Notes under the pieces: model-generated | Database searches by the model: none | Told to the model about the DNA's origin: nothing | What the model saw: the letters and a program-made list of their open reading frames with translations, nothing else | Part shown: positions 7,093 to 9,947 of the stretch, piece by piece | Numbering within the stretch: the stretch's first letter is position 1 | Layout: every line of letters starts with the position of its first letter | Source: JBCBWG01 sp964579305 | Lineage (GTDB): Bacteria > Pseudomonadota > Alphaproteobacteria > Rhizobiales > Hyphomicrobiaceae | Direction: 5' to 3' | NCBI GenBank assembly: GCA_964579305.1 | Contig: CAZOGY010000127.1 | Location: forward strand, 1 to 9,947 | DNA length: 9,947 bases | Position numbers and translations under genes: made by a program

Positions 7093-8917
7093 CGGCGGGC
7101 AAGCAGCACCTGCGGCGGGCGCGCAGAGAGATGGCGCTGTCGATACGGCTGCGCTTCTTTGGCCCGAGGCCCGTTTCCGACCCGAAGCTTTAACGCAGCT
7201 GAACGCTGACATCGCCATATCGACCGGCCGGATTGCACTGTCTTCGCAACTGGATTTGCGCAACGTGCAGTTTCGTCTGGTTGCTGACCAGCAGGGGTTG
7301 CGCTTTCGCGATGTCGTCGGAATCGGGCCGCGGGGCGGACGCGCAAGTGGGCAGGTCTCACTTCTGACCGACGGCGTTGGCGTCACGCTCGAGGGCAACG
7401 TCGCCACACGCGGGGCCCTGATCGGCGAGGCGGCTGCTGCCGGCCGCTTCGATCTGGCGGCAAACTTCAAGGGCCGCGGCTTGTCTCCGCGTGCAATCGT
7501 AACCGTGCTGACCGGCAGCGGCGAAATCAAATTGGGCGAAACCACTGTCCCCGGCATTGATCCGCGTGCCGTCTCTGAGGTTGCAACGACGTTTATCGTC
7601 AATGGCGATCTGTCGACGGATGCCCTTCCAGAGGCGTTGCGGTTTGCGCTTTCGGACCGGGGTGTGGGGTTTGCGGCGCGGACCGTCCCTTTGACGATCA
7701 AAGATGGCGCGCTTGAAATCGCGCCGGTCGTCCAGCGCACGCCTGATGGACGCGTTGAAAATCGCACAACCGTTGATTTGACGCGCTTAGCGTTTGACAC
7801 GGCTTGGCGCGTCTTGCCGGCCTCGCGTCGCAACGCCGGGCGGGCGCTGCCTGGCATCACCTTAATCCGAACAGGGCCGCTTTCGGATCTGGCGGCTGCG
7901 GTCACACGGCTCGACACGGACGCTCTTGCACGGGAAATCGTCGTGCGGCGGCTTGAGAGCAATGTCGCTGAGCTCGAACGTTTGCGCCGCGAAGATGAAG
8001 AGCGCGCACGCAGAGAGGCCGAAAGACGGGCGCGCCGTGGTCTCGCGCCTGAGCCGTACACCGATGACGATGGCGCGGCGGCGAACGATAATGGCGGCGC
8101 GCAATCTGCGGCGCCTGGTGCGGTGCCTCCGCCGCGGCCTGCCGTTCCGCCGAACGCAAACGGTGCGGGCGCGACCGGCGCGCAAGGGGTTCCGCGATTG
8201 GTTGCGCCACCGGTGCTGCGTGTGCCTTTGCCGTTGCCATCCGTTCCGGGCCAACGCTCACAATTACGCTTGCACACGGCGCCGAAGCTGGCGCGCCGGC
8301 CGGTGTCACGTCCTGCCGCACCGGCCCCGACGCGGTCGGATCGCCGCGCAGTGCGTGGGGAAGAAAACCGGCGTCGGCTGGCACAGGCCACGCGGATCGA
8401 AGAGGAGATGCGCCGGCGCTTTGGACTGATGCGTCTGGGCACGCCAACCGGCCCTTACGATCCAGCGCAGAAGAAAACTGGGCGCAATGTCTCGCCTGAG
8501 GTTTGGCAAAAGCGCAGTGGCATCGTCGATCGCAGCAAAGTGGTTGCGCCGACACCGCGGCTTATTCTACCGAACGGACGCCGCGCGCAGGCACCAACGA
8601 TTGTCGGCGGGCGCGCGACCAACAACGGGATTGCTGGTTTTGGCAATGGTTCATCGCCACGATCTGCAGCCGCTGCGCCCTGGCAAAGCCGCCAACTTGG
8701 TGGTGTGACCGGCCGTGGGGTTTCGCCTGGTGCCGGACCTGCTGATCAGGGCGTGGCGTTAGCACCGCAGCGGCGCGGGACGGTTCCACGCCGCAATTCA
8801 AATCTCGGTCGGAACAGGTCGCGACTTCGTCCTGCGCCCGCGCCGCGTCCTCGCGCTCGACCGCGGGTCCGCGCCAACAACGACTGGCGGCGCAAAGCGC
8901 TTAAATTGTTCGATTAG
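7093..8917 (+). CDS. AsmA family protein, C-terminal part with basic Pro/Arg-rich extension
   Basis: The frame is open from the gap (first full codon 7094) to TAG at 8915-8917, giving 607 residues. Residues 30-275 or so form the conserved AsmA C-terminal region, with beta-strand repeats such as LDLRNVQFRLVADQQGLRFR, GGRASGQVSL, LTGSGEIKLGETTVPGID and TVPLTIKDGALEI. This is the expected continuation of the N-terminal part, so both pieces are one gene of about 1,500 residues plus the gap. A charged helix, probably coiled coil, follows at residues 280-315 (LESNVAELERLRREDEERARREAERR). A disordered extension of about 290 residues rich in Pro, Ala and Arg comes next, ending in a strongly basic stretch (PAPAPRPRARPRVR) and DWRRKALKLFD. 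The ordered core is typical of the family, while the extension is long and its role unknown. A terminator-like hairpin lies 142 bases downstream. Confidence 0.9.
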
Positions 8918-9212
8918 AGCTCATCGGATATCGGCGGCATCGCGTGAAGCGGAAGATGCGGCAATCGTGAGAAACCGAGGTCATGGCGGGTAAGCGCAAA
9001 GCCAACCTGAAATGATCGAAGCCGTCGCAGTCTGATTATCGATCCGCTCGTCACCGCCAAGCCGGTTACGGCTTTTTGCAGTTTTGCAATTATTGGATTT
9101 GAAAATCACGGCCAAGTAGCGATCGATGATCGGCGCCGTCAATTTTCGTGGATGCCCGTTTTTTGGATGGCCCAATCTGCAAACGATCGGTTCTGCAACG
9201 TTTGTCGCCCCC
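8918..9212. other. Intergenic region after the AsmA gene
   Basis: About 300 bases with no credible open frame on either strand and no tRNA-like fold. It holds the hairpin and T-run at 9059-9077. A short AT-rich stretch follows at 9078-9107, and the promoter candidate of the next gene follows from 9213. I see nothing else in it. Confidence 0.6.
9059..9077 (+). terminator. Rho-independent terminator downstream of the AsmA gene
   Basis: AAGCCG (9059-9064), loop GTTA and CGGCTT (9069-9074) form a perfect 6-bp stem running into five Ts (9073-9077). This is a short but canonical intrinsic terminator on the + strand. It is 142 bases after the AsmA stop, so the transcript would carry a long 3' untranslated region unless a short RNA ends here. 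It insulates the downstream stress-type gene. Confidence 0.6.
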
Positions 9213-9237
9213 GGAACTCTGCCCGTCCTCGGCCATT
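9213..9237 (+). promoter_or_regulatory. Candidate EcfG-type general stress promoter
   Basis: GGAAC (9213-9217), a 16-base spacer, then CATT (9234-9237). The alphaproteobacterial general-stress sigma factor EcfG recognises GGAAC-N16/17-CGTT, so this differs at one -10 base. It would start transcription near 9243-9245 and give a leader of about 30 bases before the ATG at 9275. The downstream product being a general-stress-protein-26 relative fits, but the match is short and unproven. A palindrome AACCGGTT (9250-9257) lies just downstream. Confidence 0.4.
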
Positions 9238-9274
9238 ATCTCCCTTGAGAACCGGTTATTTGGGAGAGCAGCAC

Positions 9275-9763
9275 ATGGCCGATCAAGCTGAGACAGCCAA
9301 ACAACGTTTTTTCGAAGTCGTTTCTGATACGCGCGCCGTCATGCTCGGCGTGGAGCATTCGACCCAGCATTTCCAGCCGATGGATCCGCAAGTCGATGAC
9401 GAAAACGGCAGCATTTGGTTCTTCACGCGCAAGTCGACGGATCTGGTTGCCGCCGTTGGCCAGGGTGCGCGCGCCCATATGATCGTTGTCGGCGATGATC
9501 ACGATTTTCACGCCTGCTGCACGGGGGCGCTGCGTCAGAATTTGGATGCGGACAAACTTGAAAAATTCTGGTCGCAGTCGGTGAGTGCTTGGTATGAAGG
9601 CGGTAAAGACGATCCTGACCTCACCATGCTGCATTTCGTGCCGGATAATGCCGCGGTCTGGATCAGCGCAACAACCGGCATTGCGTTTGCCTGGGAAATC
9701 GTGAAGGCCAACGTCACAGACGGTACACCCGATGCTGGTTGGCGCGGGCATATTCAATTCTAG
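9275..9763 (+). CDS. Pyridoxamine 5'-phosphate oxidase-related, general stress protein 26-like
   Basis: A 162-residue cytosolic protein of the split-barrel flavin-binding fold. It resembles the COG3871 group (general stress protein 26) rather than true PdxH. Supporting sequence: RAVMLGVEHSTQHFQPMDPQ at the first strand pair, GSIWFFTRKSTDLVAAV (residues 45-61) at the flavin phosphate region, CTGALRQNLDADKLEKFWS (82-100), and SAWYEGGKDDPDLTMLHFVP (104-123), the conserved helix and strand before the C-terminal W-containing segment. Such proteins bind FMN or FAD, and their physiological reaction is mostly unknown. Vitamin B6 oxidation should not be assumed. The start is ATG 9275 with GGGAG at 9262-9266. 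The open frame extends to an ATG at 9152, but that part is not conserved-looking and lacks a ribosome site. The gene stands alone and is possibly under EcfG control. Confidence 0.9.
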   Translation: MADQAETAKQRFFEVVSDTRAVMLGVEHSTQHFQPMDPQVDDENGSIWFFTRKSTDLVAAVGQGARAHMIVVGDDHDFHACCTGALRQNLDADKLEKFWSQSVSAWYEGGKDDPDLTMLHFVPDNAAVWISATTGIAFAWEIVKANVTDGTPDAGWRGHIQF

Positions 9764-9834
9764 ACTGTTTCAGAACTAATGCATGTGGCATCCAATCGGA
9801 TTCACGCCCCAAGGCCGCAAAGCGGCTCGGGCCA

Positions 9835-9865
9835 TCGATGTTCGTGTTCGAAACATCGACACGAA
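9835..9865. repeat. Two overlapping, mutually exclusive hairpins
   Basis: TCGATGTT (9835-9842) pairs with AACATCGA (9852-9859). TTCGTGT (9841-9847) pairs with ACACGAA (9859-9865). Both stems are perfect and share bases, so only one can form at a time. They lie about 70 bases after the stress-protein stop. No T-run follows on the + strand. The function is unknown. Confidence 0.4.
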
Positions 9866-9889
9866 AACGGCCCACCCTCTCGGAGGGCC
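9864..9889 (-). terminator. Possible minus-strand terminator
   Basis: Read on the minus strand, GGCCC and GGGCC (from 9885-9889 and 9869-9873) enclose an 11-base loop that can also pair internally as CCCTC/GAGGG. One G and then TTTT (9867-9864) follow. This would terminate a leftward transcript entering from beyond the window, and could also stop read-through from the left less efficiently. No matching gene is visible inside the window. Confidence 0.35.
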
Positions 9890-9912
9890 AATGGCCCGTG
9901 AGCGCAAAAGAG

Positions 9913-9947
9913 CTAAAGCGAGGCGCATTTCATGCGACACGCTTTAG
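9913..9947. repeat. Rhizobiales-type palindromic intergenic repeat, reaching the window edge
   Basis: A 35-base symmetrical hairpin. CTAAAGCG (9913-9920) pairs with CGCTTTAG (9940-9947), an inner CGCAT (9924-9928) pairs with ATGCG (9932-9936), there are two mismatched positions between them, and the loop is TTC. From memory, intergenic repeats with CGCTTTAG/CTAAAGCG ends and a GCGAC-CAT core are frequent in Rhizobiales genomes, usually followed on one side by CTCTTTTG-like sequence. Here AGCTCTTTTGCGC is present on the minus strand next to the hairpin. The element may continue past the edge. Confidence 0.6.

Noticed and set aside
7093..7209. Continuation of the pre-gap frame after the Ns
   Set aside because: It gives an Arg/Cys-rich nonsense tail. 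The other frame gives AsmA-like sequence.
6417..7361. Minus-strand open frame of 314 codons across the gap
   Set aside because: It is an antisense shadow of the AsmA gene, kept open partly by the Ns.
6925..8442. Long minus-strand open frame (505 codons) opposite the AsmA C-terminal part
   Set aside because: It crosses the N block, has Ser/Arg-rich low-complexity content typical of the antisense of a high-GC gene, and has no recognisable domain. The + strand frame has clear AsmA features.
8981..9175. Minus-strand open frame of 64 codons in the AsmA downstream region
   Set aside because: It has no ribosome site or recognisable motif, and it overlaps the terminator hairpin.
1..9947. CRISPR array, insertion sequence, phage, tRNA or toxin-antitoxin signature
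   Set aside because: I found no regularly spaced repeats, transposase or integrase motifs, cloverleaf-like sequences or toxin/antitoxin pairs on either strand.

Overview
The window is high-GC, densely coded bacterial DNA of alphaproteobacterial type, most likely Hyphomicrobiales (Rhizobiales). The clues are a DUF1036 protein, a DUF1244 protein, a long AsmA-like protein with the WNTYR and LPQPYLRFEKVRV signatures, and a hairpin at the right edge that resembles the CTAAAGCG...CGCTTTAG intergenic repeats of Rhizobiales. Genus cannot be decided from the sequence alone. There are no rRNA, tRNA, transposase, phage or CRISPR features.

Left part (1-2000): the 3' end of a TPR protein (+) converges on a secreted DUF1036 protein (-). 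A DUF1244 gene (+) is divergent from DUF1036 and converges on a small secreted, cysteine-rich HECGH metallopeptidase-like protein (-).

Middle (2171-3877): a ClC-family chloride transporter (-) with a short degenerate CBS-like tail. It lies upstream of the metallopeptidase-like gene on the same strand, about 190 bases away. A roughly 390-base divergent region (3878-4263) separates it from the large AsmA-like gene.

Right part (4264-8917): an AsmA-family envelope protein whose coding region is interrupted by a 100-N assembly gap (6993-7092). The reading frame differs on the two sides of the gap. The two halves are one gene if the true gap length is a multiple of three. A terminator-like hairpin follows, then a general-stress-protein-26-like flavin-binding protein (9275-9763). 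That gene is preceded by a sequence close to the alphaproteobacterial EcfG general-stress promoter. The last 180 bases are non-coding and rich in hairpins.

Most genes look like independent housekeeping or envelope functions, and I see no clear multi-gene novel system. The points most worth a second look are the ClC with unusual ion-pathway residues, the small disulfide-rich HExxH protein, the candidate EcfG promoter, the basic proline/arginine-rich tail of the AsmA protein, and the palindromic repeat at the edge.
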